From positions 1,547,152 to 1,611,151 of the forward strand of contig NZ_JAAOZF010000001.1 of NCBI RefSeq assembly GCF_011759705.1: a stretch of 64,000 nucleotides of DNA, read 5' to 3'. The notes under the pieces were generated by a model that saw only the letters and a list, made by a program, of their open reading frames with translations, did no database searches and had not been told where the DNA came from. This stretch comes from Microbacterium ulmi (lineage in GTDB: Bacteria > Actinomycetota > Actinomycetes > Actinomycetales > Microbacteriaceae). This document shows positions 34,148 through 42,200 of the stretch, one piece after another. Every line of letters starts with the position of its first letter. Position 1 is the first letter of the stretch. The position numbers and the translations under genes were made by a program.

Positions 34148-35092
34148 ATGTGGCTCGTGATTCTGAGACGCACGCTGGAGGCTGTCTCGCTCCTGCTGGA
34201 ACTCTCGTTCCTGATCTTCCTTGTGGGTGCCGTCATCCCGGGGGACGCCGCCCTCGCCGTCGCGGGGCAAGGCGAGGTGCCGCTGGAGAGGCTGAACGAG
34301 CTCCGCGAACAACTCGGGCTGAACGATCCGATCATCGTGCGCTACTGGACCTGGCTGAGCGGGGCACTCACCGGAGATCTCGGGAACTCCGTGGTCAGTC
34401 AGCGCCCGATCTTGGCCGATGTCGCACGTGCATTCCCCGTCACGCTCGAGCTGTCGCTGCTGGGGATGGCCGTGGCGCTGGCCATCGGCCTTCCCGTGGG
34501 CGTGTTCGCTGCCTCGCACGCGGGCAGCGTCGCCGACCGCGTACTCCGAGGTTCGACGCTCCTGTTCCTGTCGCTTCCATCCTTCGTGCTGGCGCTGCTC
34601 CTCATCCTGTCGGCGAGTCGTTTCCTGCCAGCGATCTACTCGTCCTTCTACGTCGGCTTCGCCGAGGACCCCATCGGTCACTTGCGTTCCGTCGCACTGC
34701 CGGCTCTGGCCGTAGGCCTACCTCTGTCGGGCCAGATCGCGCAGATCACGCGGTCTTCCATGGTCGAGGCGGTCCGTGAGCCGTTCGTGCTCACGGCGCG
34801 GGCGAAAGGGCTGAGTCCCCGGCGCATTGAGTACGACCATGCGCTGAGAGTCGCACTGAGCCCGATCGTCACGCTGTCCGGACTTCTGTTCGGATCCCTC
34901 ATCGGCGGGCTGCTTCTCATCGAGCGCATCTTCAACCTCCCGGGGCTCGGTCGCGCGCTCATCAACGCAATCGGAGATCGGGACTTCCAGTTCGTCGTGG
35001 CAGCCACCCTCGTCATAGCGGGCGTGTATGTCGTCGTGAACCTCATCGTCGATCTTCTGTATCCGATCCTCGACCCGAGGCAACGCCGATGA
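34148..35092 (+). CDS. ABC transporter permease (DppB/OppB-type)
   Basis: This 314-residue protein has six predicted membrane segments, with an N-terminal segment and a large first loop (GDAALAVAGQGEVPLE...). The EAA loop region reads EPFVLTARAKGLSPRRIEYDHALR, close to the family consensus. It forms the membrane channel with the next permease, whose start overlaps by 4 bp. Confidence 0.9.
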   Translation: MWLVILRRTLEAVSLLLELSFLIFLVGAVIPGDAALAVAGQGEVPLERLNELREQLGLNDPIIVRYWTWLSGALTGDLGNSVVSQRPILADVARAFPVTLELSLLGMAVALAIGLPVGVFAASHAGSVADRVLRGSTLLFLSLPSFVLALLLILSASRFLPAIYSSFYVGFAEDPIGHLRSVALPALAVGLPLSGQIAQITRSSMVEAVREPFVLTARAKGLSPRRIEYDHALRVALSPIVTLSGLLFGSLIGGLLLIERIFNLPGLGRALINAIGDRDFQFVVAATLVIAGVYVVVNLIVDLLYPILDPRQRR

Positions 35093-35967
35093 CCACACAG
35101 GCAGTTCTCGTTCCCAAGAAGAGTCTTCTCCCGAGCGTGCGGCGTATCCTCGCCAATCGGTCGGGCAGCTTCGGTGCCGCGCTGCTGGGGATCCTCGCGA
35201 TCGTTGCGATCGTGGGCATAGTCACGGGAGATCCCACCTATCAGGACTCGACTGCTCGTCTGCAGCCGCCTTCTCTCGAGCATTGGTTCGGGACCGATCA
35301 GCTCGGGCGCGATCAGTTCGCCAGGGTCGCGAGCGCGATTCCGATCGCGTTCGGACTTCCCCTGACGGCGATCCTTCTCGCGCTCGTGGTCGGAAGCACG
35401 ATCGGCCTCATCGCGGCCTACGCCGGGGGATTCACAGAGCGCTCCCTCATGTGGATCACCGACATCTTCCTCGCCCTTCCTCCGCTCCTTCTTGCGATCG
35501 TCGTCGCGGGGGCATTCGGGCCCGGCGCTCGCAACATGACGATCGCGATAGCGATGATCTTCGTCCCGCGCTTTGCTCGGATGGCTCGAGCCACGACACT
35601 GTCGGTTAAGCACCTGGCATACATCGACGCCGCTCGGTTGGCAGGGTCCAGTGGATTCGGCATTCTCGTCCGGCATGTGCTGCCCAGTGTGTTCCCCAGT
35701 CTGATCGTCGTGACGACCCTGAGCCTGTCGACGGCTCTCCTCGCACAGGCGTCGCTCAGCTTCCTCGGACTCGGAGTGATCCCCCCTGCGGCGGACCTCG
35801 GGAACATGCTCGCCGAGGCGACTCGCTCCATCGGCGTCGCCCCCTGGCTCGCCATCTTTCCGTCTGTCGCGATCGTGCTGCTGATCCTCGGCTTCAACGT
35901 CTTGGGCGATGCCGTACGCGACGTGCTCGACCCGAGGATCTCCTCCATGCCCGGCGCTACGAAGTGA
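35089..35967 (+). CDS. ABC transporter permease (DppC/OppC-type)
   Basis: This 292-residue protein has six predicted membrane segments, the OppC N-terminal domain, and the typical HWFGTDQLGRDQFARV loop (about residues 64-80). The EAA segment AYIDAARLAGSSGFGILVRHVLP follows at about 180-203. It is the last gene of the importer operon. A GGTCGG/CCGACC hairpin 30 nt after the stop could attenuate readthrough. Confidence 0.9.
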   Translation: MTTQAVLVPKKSLLPSVRRILANRSGSFGAALLGILAIVAIVGIVTGDPTYQDSTARLQPPSLEHWFGTDQLGRDQFARVASAIPIAFGLPLTAILLALVVGSTIGLIAAYAGGFTERSLMWITDIFLALPPLLLAIVVAGAFGPGARNMTIAIAMIFVPRFARMARATTLSVKHLAYIDAARLAGSSGFGILVRHVLPSVFPSLIVVTTLSLSTALLAQASLSFLGLGVIPPAADLGNMLAEATRSIGVAPWLAIFPSVAIVLLILGFNVLGDAVRDVLDPRISSMPGATK

Positions 35968-35996
35968 TATTCGGATAGCGGCATCCATGTATTCCT

Positions 35997-36011
35997 GGTC
36001 GGACTCCGACC
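35997..36011 (+). terminator. Weak hairpin after the importer operon
   Basis: GGTCGG and CCGACC flank a 3-nt loop. The stem is short and there is no U-tract. The remainder of the 258-bp gap to the SDR gene holds the promoter at 36128-36156. Confidence 0.3.
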
Positions 36012-36127
36012 GGTCGTTCGCGCTCTGCCTCGGCAGGCGGCACCGGACGGACATCGCCGTTCGATGCCTCCGCAGATGATCCGCCGCTGCTTCGGATGCG
36101 GGGGCGGGCAGTGTGGGCCGAAGAGGG

Positions 36128-36156
36128 TTGACGGCGAGACGTCTTCTTGGGATACT
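36128..36156 (+). promoter_or_regulatory. Promoter of the SDR operon
   Basis: TTGACG (36128-36133) and GATACT (36151-36156) are separated by 17 bp, a good sigma70-type arrangement. The stretch ACGGCGAGAC...TCTTCTTG and the following GTGG..TAC.AG.TGG are shared with the promoter of the ThDP operon at 37584. The common block overlaps and follows the -10, as expected for a repressor operator. Confidence 0.65.
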
Positions 36157-36225
36157 GGTGGCATACAAGCTGGGTGGCAGCTCCGGGAGGTCTCCCTGCG
36201 GACACCACCGGAAGGAGTCGCAGCA

Positions 36226-36984
36226 GTGGCCAAGGATTGGTTGGGGCTCGAGGGCCGGAGGGTGCTCCTGGTTGGCGCAGGCGGTCTCGGCGCCGCCCTC
36301 GTCACCGCATACCTCGAGGTGGGAGCGCGAGTCCTCGTCGTCGATCGGGATCGCGAGCTCCTGAACGAACTCGAGTCGAGGCATGCGGAAACGGACGGGC
36401 TTTCGACTATTGCGGCTGACGTCACCGACCGTGAGACCTGCGTCGACGTGGTGGGGCGTGCATCGCAGGAGCTGGGAGGTCTGGATGTGCTTGTTCATGC
36501 CGTGGGCGTCAACAACCGCGTCTCCATCGACGAGATCGATCCACCCCTCTGGGAGCTGATCATGTCGGTCAACGTGGAGAGCGCGCTCTGGCTGGCTCAG
36601 GCCGCGAGTCGGAGGATGCTCGAAGGCGGCGGAGGGCACATCGTCTTCATCTCGTCCGTGGCAGGGCTGCTCGCACATCGGCATCACGGGGTCTACGCCG
36701 CAAGCAAGGCAGCCCTCAACCAGCTCATGCGGACGATGGCGATCGAGTGGGCGGAGCGGGGGATCGCGGTCAATGCGATCGCGCCGGGCTATACCCTCAC
36801 CCCGCTCACGGCCGACTACTGCGCGATTCCCGGGAACACGGAGAAGCTCGTGTCGCTGATTCCGATGGGGCGCCTCGGCAGACCCGAGGACATCGTGGGG
36901 CCGACGCTCCTGCTGTCGTCGGATCGCGCGGGATTCGTGACCGGGCAGGTGATGTATGTCGATGGAGGACGCACGATCGACTGA
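36226..36984 (+). CDS. Short-chain dehydrogenase/reductase (SDR)
   Basis: This 252-residue classical SDR has a cofactor motif VLLVGAGGLGAAL (here GAGGLGA in place of the usual TGxxxGxG) and DVT after the third strand. Active-site Ser is in FISSVAG, with Tyr and Lys in YAASK and the C-terminal DGGRT. It oxidises or reduces a hydroxyl/keto group with NAD(P). The GTG at 36226 has GGAAGGAG 8 nt upstream; a longer N-terminal frame starts before the promoter and is rejected. It precedes and overlaps the CMD-family gene. Confidence 0.88.
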   Translation: MAKDWLGLEGRRVLLVGAGGLGAALVTAYLEVGARVLVVDRDRELLNELESRHAETDGLSTIAADVTDRETCVDVVGRASQELGGLDVLVHAVGVNNRVSIDEIDPPLWELIMSVNVESALWLAQAASRRMLEGGGGHIVFISSVAGLLAHRHHGVYAASKAALNQLMRTMAIEWAERGIAVNAIAPGYTLTPLTADYCAIPGNTEKLVSLIPMGRLGRPEDIVGPTLLLSSDRAGFVTGQVMYVDGGRTID

Positions 36985-37576
36985 CGTGAGCGGGTACGTC
37001 TCGATCCACCCGAGCGAGCTCGACCCCGATCAGCGAGCGCTCTACGAACGGATCGTAGGTGGCCCACGTGCAGGCTCACCGGCCGGTCTGCTCGCTGCGG
37101 ATGGCCGCCTGCAGGGGCCGTTCGGCCTCATGCTCCTCTCGCCCGAAGTGGGCCACCCGCTGCAGGAGCTCGGTGCGGCGATCAGATTCCGATCTTCACT
37201 CGACGACCTCATGCGCGAGTCCGTCATCCTTGCCGTGGCGGTCGAGCGGAAGTCCGAGTTCGAGTGGCACGTGCACTCGCGGGTGAGCGAAGCGCTCGGC
37301 ATCGATCCGCTGGTGGTCGCCGCGATAGGTCGCCGTGACGACGCTGCGCTTCCCGATCACCTCCGACCCGTTGTGCGAATGGCGCGATCGATAGCGACGC
37401 GCAACTCGATGTCGGAGGTGGCTCTGGCGCGTCACGGACTGGGGGATCGAGCGTTCTTCGAGACACTGGTCACCGCGACGTACTATGCCCTGCTCGCCGA
37501 CCTGCTCCAGTCGTTCGGGGTGGGGCTCCCAGCCGGGGTTCCGGAGCGATTCGCGGGCGGTGACCAGGATTGCTGA
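36956..37576 (+). CDS. Carboxymuconolactone decarboxylase (CMD) family protein
   Basis: This 206-residue protein has a CMD-like helical fold: LRESVILAVAVERKSEFEW-like segment followed by HVHSRVSEALGI (about residues 95-120). It lacks the CxxC pair of AhpD-type peroxidases and has FEWHVH in place, as in the Cys-free branch often encoded beside aromatic or lactone catabolic genes. Catalytic function is uncertain. Starts at 36956, 36962 or GTG 36986 are possible; the first two overlap the SDR gene by about 25 bp, and only 36986 follows a GGAGG (at 17 nt). Confidence 0.75.
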   Translation: MSMEDARSTDVSGYVSIHPSELDPDQRALYERIVGGPRAGSPAGLLAADGRLQGPFGLMLLSPEVGHPLQELGAAIRFRSSLDDLMRESVILAVAVERKSEFEWHVHSRVSEALGIDPLVVAAIGRRDDAALPDHLRPVVRMARSIATRNSMSEVALARHGLGDRAFFETLVTATYYALLADLLQSFGVGLPAGVPERFAGGDQDC

Positions 37577-37583
37577 CGACTCC

Positions 37584-37611
37584 TTGTCACGGCGAGATCT
37601 TCTTGTATGGT
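37584..37611 (+). promoter_or_regulatory. Promoter of the seven-gene ThDP operon
   Basis: TTGTCA (37584-37589) and TATGGT (37606-37611) are 16 bp apart. From 37605 a 24-bp block matches the SDR promoter (from 36150) at 16 of 24 positions, and the upstream ACGGCGAGA and TCTTCTTG are identical. TAGT-GGTGT-ACTA (37611-37623) is a short palindrome of the kind bound by GntR proteins. Confidence 0.65.
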
Positions 37612-37640
37612 AGTGGTGTACTAGTTGGAAGGAAGAGCGA

Positions 37641-39425
37641 GTGAGCAGGCAGACCATCCCTGGGGCATCTCTGCTCACGAGGGCGCTCGAGCGGGAAGGT
37701 GTCGACACGGTCTTCGGCACGGTCGGCCACGGCAACCTCGCTTTCGTCGATGCCCTCATCGACTCCTCGATCAGATACGTCCCCGTGCTGCACGAACAGG
37801 TGGGTGCTCACGCAGCGGACGCGTTCTTCCGGGTGAGCGGCCGAGTGGGTGTCGTCACGACCACGGTGGGCCCGGGATTCACCAACCTGGCGACCGGGCT
37901 GGGCGATGCCCTCCTGGACTCGTCGGCGATGGTTGTCATCGCCGGTGGCATTCCCAGCAGCTACATCGGGCGGGAGCCGCTGCAGGAACTGCGCACGCAC
38001 GCCGATGACCAGCAGACCGAGCTGTTCAGAGGTCTGTCGAAGCGTGTGATCCGTGCATGGAGAGCCGACGACTTGGCGCGGCTGCTGCACGAAGCGGTGG
38101 CGGTCGCGCTGTCCGGCTGCCCGGGTCCCGTGATCCTTCACGTGCCCATGGACTTCTTCTCCACACCGGTCCCGTTGGACTCTCACCTCTCACGCCCCGC
38201 TGCGGCACTGCGCCCTGCCGCCGATCCCACCAGGATCGCCGAGGCCGCTCAGATCATCTCTGAGGCCGAGCGACCGGTGCTCTACGCGGGCGGCGGCGCA
38301 GTTCTCTCCGGTGCGGGGGCGGCGGTCCTGCAGATCGCCGACTCTCTCGGCATCCCGGTCGCCACAACCATGAGCGGTCAGGGGATCATTCCTGAGACCC
38401 ACGAGCGGGCGCTCGGCTTCACGGGGGTGGTGGGCACCCGTCCTGCCAACCGAGCCCTCCGGGAAGCCGACGTCGTGATCGCCGTCGGCACGCGCTTCCC
38501 GGAGATGGACACGAGCTCATGGTCGGCGGACTACTTTGCGGCCTTCCCCCCGGCGCGCCTCGTGCAGATCGACATCGATGCGGCGCAGATCGACAAGGTC
38601 TTCGAGAGCAGCGTCGCGATCCTCAGCGATGCGACCGCGGCATTGAGGAGTCTCCTCGACGCACTCGGCGGCCAGGCGGATGCGTTGCGGGAGGGGTGGC
38701 GCGCCTGGCGCGATCGGCTGGCCGTGAGCCAGCGTGAGTGGGCGGCAGAGCTTGAGCCCATCCGGACCTCCGGCGCCTTTCCGTTCGAGCCGGCGGAGCT
38801 CTTGGCGCAGCTGCGCGAGCAGCTGCCGGCAGATCTCAACCTCGTGACCGGTGTGGGTATCAGGCACCTCGTCGGACAGCACTTCCCGGTGCTCGCACAA
38901 CGCGGCCAGGTGGTCGCGAGCGGGTTCGGGACGATGGGACAGGAGGTCGCGGCAGCGATCGGCGCAGCGATCGGCCGGCCCGATCGGCCCACGGTCGCGA
39001 TCGTGGGGGACGGGGCGATCATGGCCTGCCTGGCGGCACTGCCGAGCGCGGCGCTCGCCGGGATCCACGCAGTGTGGATCGTGCTGAACAACAACGGCTA
39101 TGGCTCGATCGCGATCTACCAGTCGAAGCACTTCAACCGCCACGTCGGGACCTCATTCGACGGAGTGCACGGCGGCGGCGCGAGCGAGTTCGACTATGCG
39201 GCGATCGGCAAGAGCCTCGGAATGCGCTCCACCAAGGTGGGCCGGGCCGACGAGCTCCGCCCCGCACTCGTGCGGGCCCTGGCAGAGCCCGCCCCGTGGC
39301 TCATCGAGGTCCCTGTGACAGAGACTCCACGTGTGCTCGCCTCCGGTCACTGGGTGGTCAACGACATCCTCTCGGGGGCCGCATTCGCCGCCGACGGGAG
39401 TGAGAGGACTGACGTCGATGCGTGA
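37641..39425 (+). CDS. ThDP-dependent enzyme, acetolactate synthase-like (paralogue 1)
   Basis: This 594-residue protein has the three-domain POX fold. The N-terminal PYR domain carries the catalytic Glu in VLHEQVGAHAADA, followed by a central domain. The C-terminal PP domain has GDGAIMACL and, about 25 residues later, NNNGYGSI (the GDG...NN ThDP/Mg site). It is not a close match to IlvB by context (no IlvN, no ilvC). Relatives act as decarboxylases, carboligases or C-C hydrolases (for example IolD), so the reaction is open. GTG 37641 follows GGAAGGAAG. It is the first gene of a tightly packed operon with two phosphotriesterase homologues and a second ThDP enzyme. Confidence 0.85.
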   Translation: MSRQTIPGASLLTRALEREGVDTVFGTVGHGNLAFVDALIDSSIRYVPVLHEQVGAHAADAFFRVSGRVGVVTTTVGPGFTNLATGLGDALLDSSAMVVIAGGIPSSYIGREPLQELRTHADDQQTELFRGLSKRVIRAWRADDLARLLHEAVAVALSGCPGPVILHVPMDFFSTPVPLDSHLSRPAAALRPAADPTRIAEAAQIISEAERPVLYAGGGAVLSGAGAAVLQIADSLGIPVATTMSGQGIIPETHERALGFTGVVGTRPANRALREADVVIAVGTRFPEMDTSSWSADYFAAFPPARLVQIDIDAAQIDKVFESSVAILSDATAALRSLLDALGGQADALREGWRAWRDRLAVSQREWAAELEPIRTSGAFPFEPAELLAQLREQLPADLNLVTGVGIRHLVGQHFPVLAQRGQVVASGFGTMGQEVAAAIGAAIGRPDRPTVAIVGDGAIMACLAALPSAALAGIHAVWIVLNNNGYGSIAIYQSKHFNRHVGTSFDGVHGGGASEFDYAAIGKSLGMRSTKVGRADELRPALVRALAEPAPWLIEVPVTETPRVLASGHWVVNDILSGAAFAADGSERTDVDA

Positions 39426-40323
39426 TGTGATGACCGTCCGAGGGCCCGTACCGGAGACGACGCTCGGGTTCGTGCAACCGCACGAGCACATCTTCTTGGA
39501 CATCTCGTGGGTGAAGTCTCGTTGGGATCTGCCGTTGCTGCACGACATCGAGCAGATGACGGACGAGGTGCGCCGATTCTCGGCAGTAGGCGGCGGGACC
39601 CTCGTCGACCTCACCTGCATGGGGATAGGACGTGATCCCGCACGCCTTCGAGCGGTCTCCGAGGCGGCGGACGTCCACATCGTGATGGGCACGGGCTGGT
39701 ACCGGGCGCCCTACTATCCCCCAGAGATCGAGCGATCGTCCACGGCCTCCCTGGCAGCACTCCTGGTCGACGACATCGCCGGCGGCGTCGATGGCGTCCG
39801 GCCGGGAATCATCGGCGAGATCGGGATGGACAAGCAATGGGTGCAGGGGATCGAAGAACGAGTCATGCGTGCGGCCGCGAGAGCTCAGCGAGCGACCGGG
39901 CTCGCGCTCACGACCCATACGCCTCCCAGCGCAGCCCTGGCCATGTACGAAGTCTTCGCCGAGGAGGGAGTCGATCCCGCCCGGATCGTCTTCGGTCACC
40001 TCGACAACACACTCGAACTCGACTACCTCGTGGCGGTTGCGGAGCTGGGTGCGTACGTGCAGTTCGACCTCATCGGGATCGAAGACATCAACTCCGACGC
40101 TCGGCGAGCCGACATGATCGTGCAGCTCATCCGGAGGGGGCACGCAGACCGACTTCTGCTCTCCTGCGATGTCGGCACGAGGCGGCGTCTCGCAACCAAC
40201 GGCGGGCACGGCTACGGGCACCTGACGACGGGCTTTCTCCCCATGCTGCGTGAGCGGGGAGTCGCGGCGGAGGAGATCGATCGCATCACGCAGACGAATC
40301 CGCAGCGAATGCTCGCGGGATAA
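39418..40323 (+). CDS. Phosphotriesterase/lactonase-family amidohydrolase (paralogue 1)
   Basis: This 301-residue TIM-barrel protein has the PTE-family metal site: HxH in QPHEHIFLD, the bridging carboxylate Glu in GIIGEIGMD, His in TTHTPP and in FGHLD, and Asp in LSCDVGTR. Many PTE homologues are lactonases or esterases rather than organophosphate hydrolases. The ATG at 39418 overlaps the preceding stop by 8 bp. It shares the GIIGEIG and HLD blocks with the second copy two genes downstream. Confidence 0.85.
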   Translation: MRDVMTVRGPVPETTLGFVQPHEHIFLDISWVKSRWDLPLLHDIEQMTDEVRRFSAVGGGTLVDLTCMGIGRDPARLRAVSEAADVHIVMGTGWYRAPYYPPEIERSSTASLAALLVDDIAGGVDGVRPGIIGEIGMDKQWVQGIEERVMRAAARAQRATGLALTTHTPPSAALAMYEVFAEEGVDPARIVFGHLDNTLELDYLVAVAELGAYVQFDLIGIEDINSDARRADMIVQLIRRGHADRLLLSCDVGTRRRLATNGGHGYGHLTTGFLPMLRERGVAAEEIDRITQTNPQRMLAG

Positions 40324-40350
40324 GACCTGGGCAGCAACGAAAGGAACACA

Positions 40351-41214
40351 ATGCGACTTGCACTCTCCGCCGACTCGTCTTGGAACCGTTGGCACCCGAG
40401 CTACGACGAGCTCGGACGACGATGCAGCAGCCTTGCCATCGACGCGCTCGAGCTTGTCTACTACCCGGAGAACGACGGATTCGATACCGCGCCGGAGACG
40501 CTCGCCTCGTACGGGGTGGACATCGTCTGCGTGAATGCGACGGCGAAGCTGCGGCTGATGACCTCACCCGATCCGGGGCCGGCCCAGGAGAACATCTTGC
40601 GTTGCGTCGATCTGGCGGCCGACCACGGCGCCGAGTTCGTCGTGCTCTATCCCGGGCACGTCGCGCGGCAGAAGCCCAAGGAGCGTCTCGAGGTCTTTCG
40701 CCGTCGCATCGAGCCCTGTGTCGAGCGTGCGCTGGAACGGGGAGTCACGCTGCTGCTGGAGAACCACTTCGATCTGCGCGGAGAGGATCCGCACTATACG
40801 GACGTGGTCCGTGACCCAGAGCTCACGGCGGTGTTCCTGGATGCTCTCGGCGCCCCCAACGTGCGTGTGAACTTCGACGCGGGGAACCTGTATGCAGCGG
40901 GTATCGAGCCTTGGCCGTACGCGTATCGTCTGCTCCGCGACTACATCTCCTACGCGCATCTCAAGGACATGGCCTTCTACACAGAGCTGCTGCACGGTCC
41001 GCTCGAGGAGAACGAGACGCTGTCCGACTCGAAGACGGGGACCTTCGTCCCTGTGGCAGTGGGGGACGGGGGAATCAACTACGCCGGTCTCGTGCGCGAG
41101 ATGGCCGAGGACGGCACTGCCCGATTCCTCACGTTCGAGGATCACTCGCTCGAGGCGCGCGCCGACGAGATCTACCGGCGCGGTGTCGACTATGTGCGCC
41201 GAGTGCTGGCCTGA
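40351..41214 (+). CDS. Sugar phosphate isomerase/epimerase-type TIM-barrel protein
   Basis: This 287-residue AP-endonuclease-2-like TIM barrel shows metal-binding residues in the expected order: Glu in LLLENHFD, Asp/Asn in VRVNFDAGNLYAAG, His in YAHLKDMAF, and Glu in LTFEDHSLEA. The family includes inosose dehydratase (IolE/IolI), hydroxypyruvate isomerase and tagatose epimerase. AAAGGAA precedes the ATG. Placed between two PTE-family genes, it probably isomerises or dehydrates a polyhydroxy or keto intermediate; this is inference. Confidence 0.85.
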   Translation: MRLALSADSSWNRWHPSYDELGRRCSSLAIDALELVYYPENDGFDTAPETLASYGVDIVCVNATAKLRLMTSPDPGPAQENILRCVDLAADHGAEFVVLYPGHVARQKPKERLEVFRRRIEPCVERALERGVTLLLENHFDLRGEDPHYTDVVRDPELTAVFLDALGAPNVRVNFDAGNLYAAGIEPWPYAYRLLRDYISYAHLKDMAFYTELLHGPLEENETLSDSKTGTFVPVAVGDGGINYAGLVREMAEDGTARFLTFEDHSLEARADEIYRRGVDYVRRVLA

Positions 41215-41216
41215 CG

Positions 41217-42200
41217 ATGTCCCGCTCTGACGATCGCGTCGTCCGCACCGTGCTGGGAGATGTGCCCGCGGCGACGTGGGGTGTGACGAACATGCATGGA
41301 CATCTCATCGTGGATCTTCGCGGCCCGAGCGGTCACGACCCGCTCTATGAGGACTTCACGTTGACCGATGCCGAGATGGCACCCGAACTCGACGAGTTCG
41401 CGGCGAACGGTGGCTTTGCGCTCGTGGAGCTGACGCCGCGCGGTCTCGGGCGGGATTCGGAGTGGATCCGAGAAGCCGCTGCCCGCACGGGGGTTCACAT
41501 CGTCGCGGGAGCAGGCCTGTACCACGATCGGTTCCATCCTGCGTCCATTGCTCGAGCGAGCGACGACGAGTTGACGGATTGGTTCGTCGAAGAAGTCGAA
41601 GTGGGACTCGATGGCACGAACGTCCGTGCGGGAATCATCGGCGAGATCGGGTCGAACGACGATCGCCTCACGACGGCGGAAGAACGAGTGTTCCGTGCAG
41701 CAGCACGCGCCGGACTTCGTACAGGTGCGGCCGTTTCGACACACACTCACCTCGGTCGGCTGGCAGACGAGCAGCTCGACACGCTCATGGATGAGGGGCT
41801 TGGGCCCGACCGCATCGTGATCGGCCATCTCGACGATGTCGCACACATCGATCTCGATCTGTGCAGTCGCATCGCCGCGCGTGGTGCATATGTGCAGTTC
41901 GATGGTGCAGGGTGCGAGTACTACTCCGAGACCATCGGCTCACAGCTCGCCACCGATGTCGAGCGACTCGAAGCCGTGTCGGCCCTCGCCGACGCGGGCT
42001 TCGCCTCACGAGTCCTGCTTGCGAGCGATGTCTGTCGCAAGCGTCACCTCGTCGCTCGGGGCGGTCCGGGGCTGAGGCACTTCTCTGGGCCGTTCACAGC
42101 GCTGGCCGTCGACCTCCTGGGCGCTGAGCTGGCGCAGACGGTGCTGATCGACAACCCGCGGAACGTGCTCTCGCTGGAACGGCCAACCGGTGGTCACTGA
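41217..42200 (+). CDS. Phosphotriesterase/lactonase-family amidohydrolase (paralogue 2)
   Basis: This 327-residue PTE-family barrel shows the same metal ligands: HxH as NMHGHLIVD, Glu in AGIIGEIGSND, His in STHTHLG and GHLDD, and Asp in LLASDVCRK. It diverges strongly from paralogue 1 outside these blocks, so it is an older duplication or separately recruited. It starts 3 bp after the TIM-barrel stop, and its stop overlaps the second ThDP gene by 11 bp. Confidence 0.85.
   Translation: MSRSDDRVVRTVLGDVPAATWGVTNMHGHLIVDLRGPSGHDPLYEDFTLTDAEMAPELDEFAANGGFALVELTPRGLGRDSEWIREAAARTGVHIVAGAGLYHDRFHPASIARASDDELTDWFVEEVEVGLDGTNVRAGIIGEIGSNDDRLTTAEERVFRAAARAGLRTGAAVSTHTHLGRLADEQLDTLMDEGLGPDRIVIGHLDDVAHIDLDLCSRIAARGAYVQFDGAGCEYYSETIGSQLATDVERLEAVSALADAGFASRVLLASDVCRKRHLVARGGPGLRHFSGPFTALAVDLLGAELAQTVLIDNPRNVLSLERPTGGH

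Noticed and set aside
37641-39425. ThDP enzyme 1 called as acetolactate synthase large subunit (ilvB)
   Set aside because: There is no IlvN or IlvC neighbour and the context is catabolic. Fold-level similarity alone does not support a biosynthetic role.
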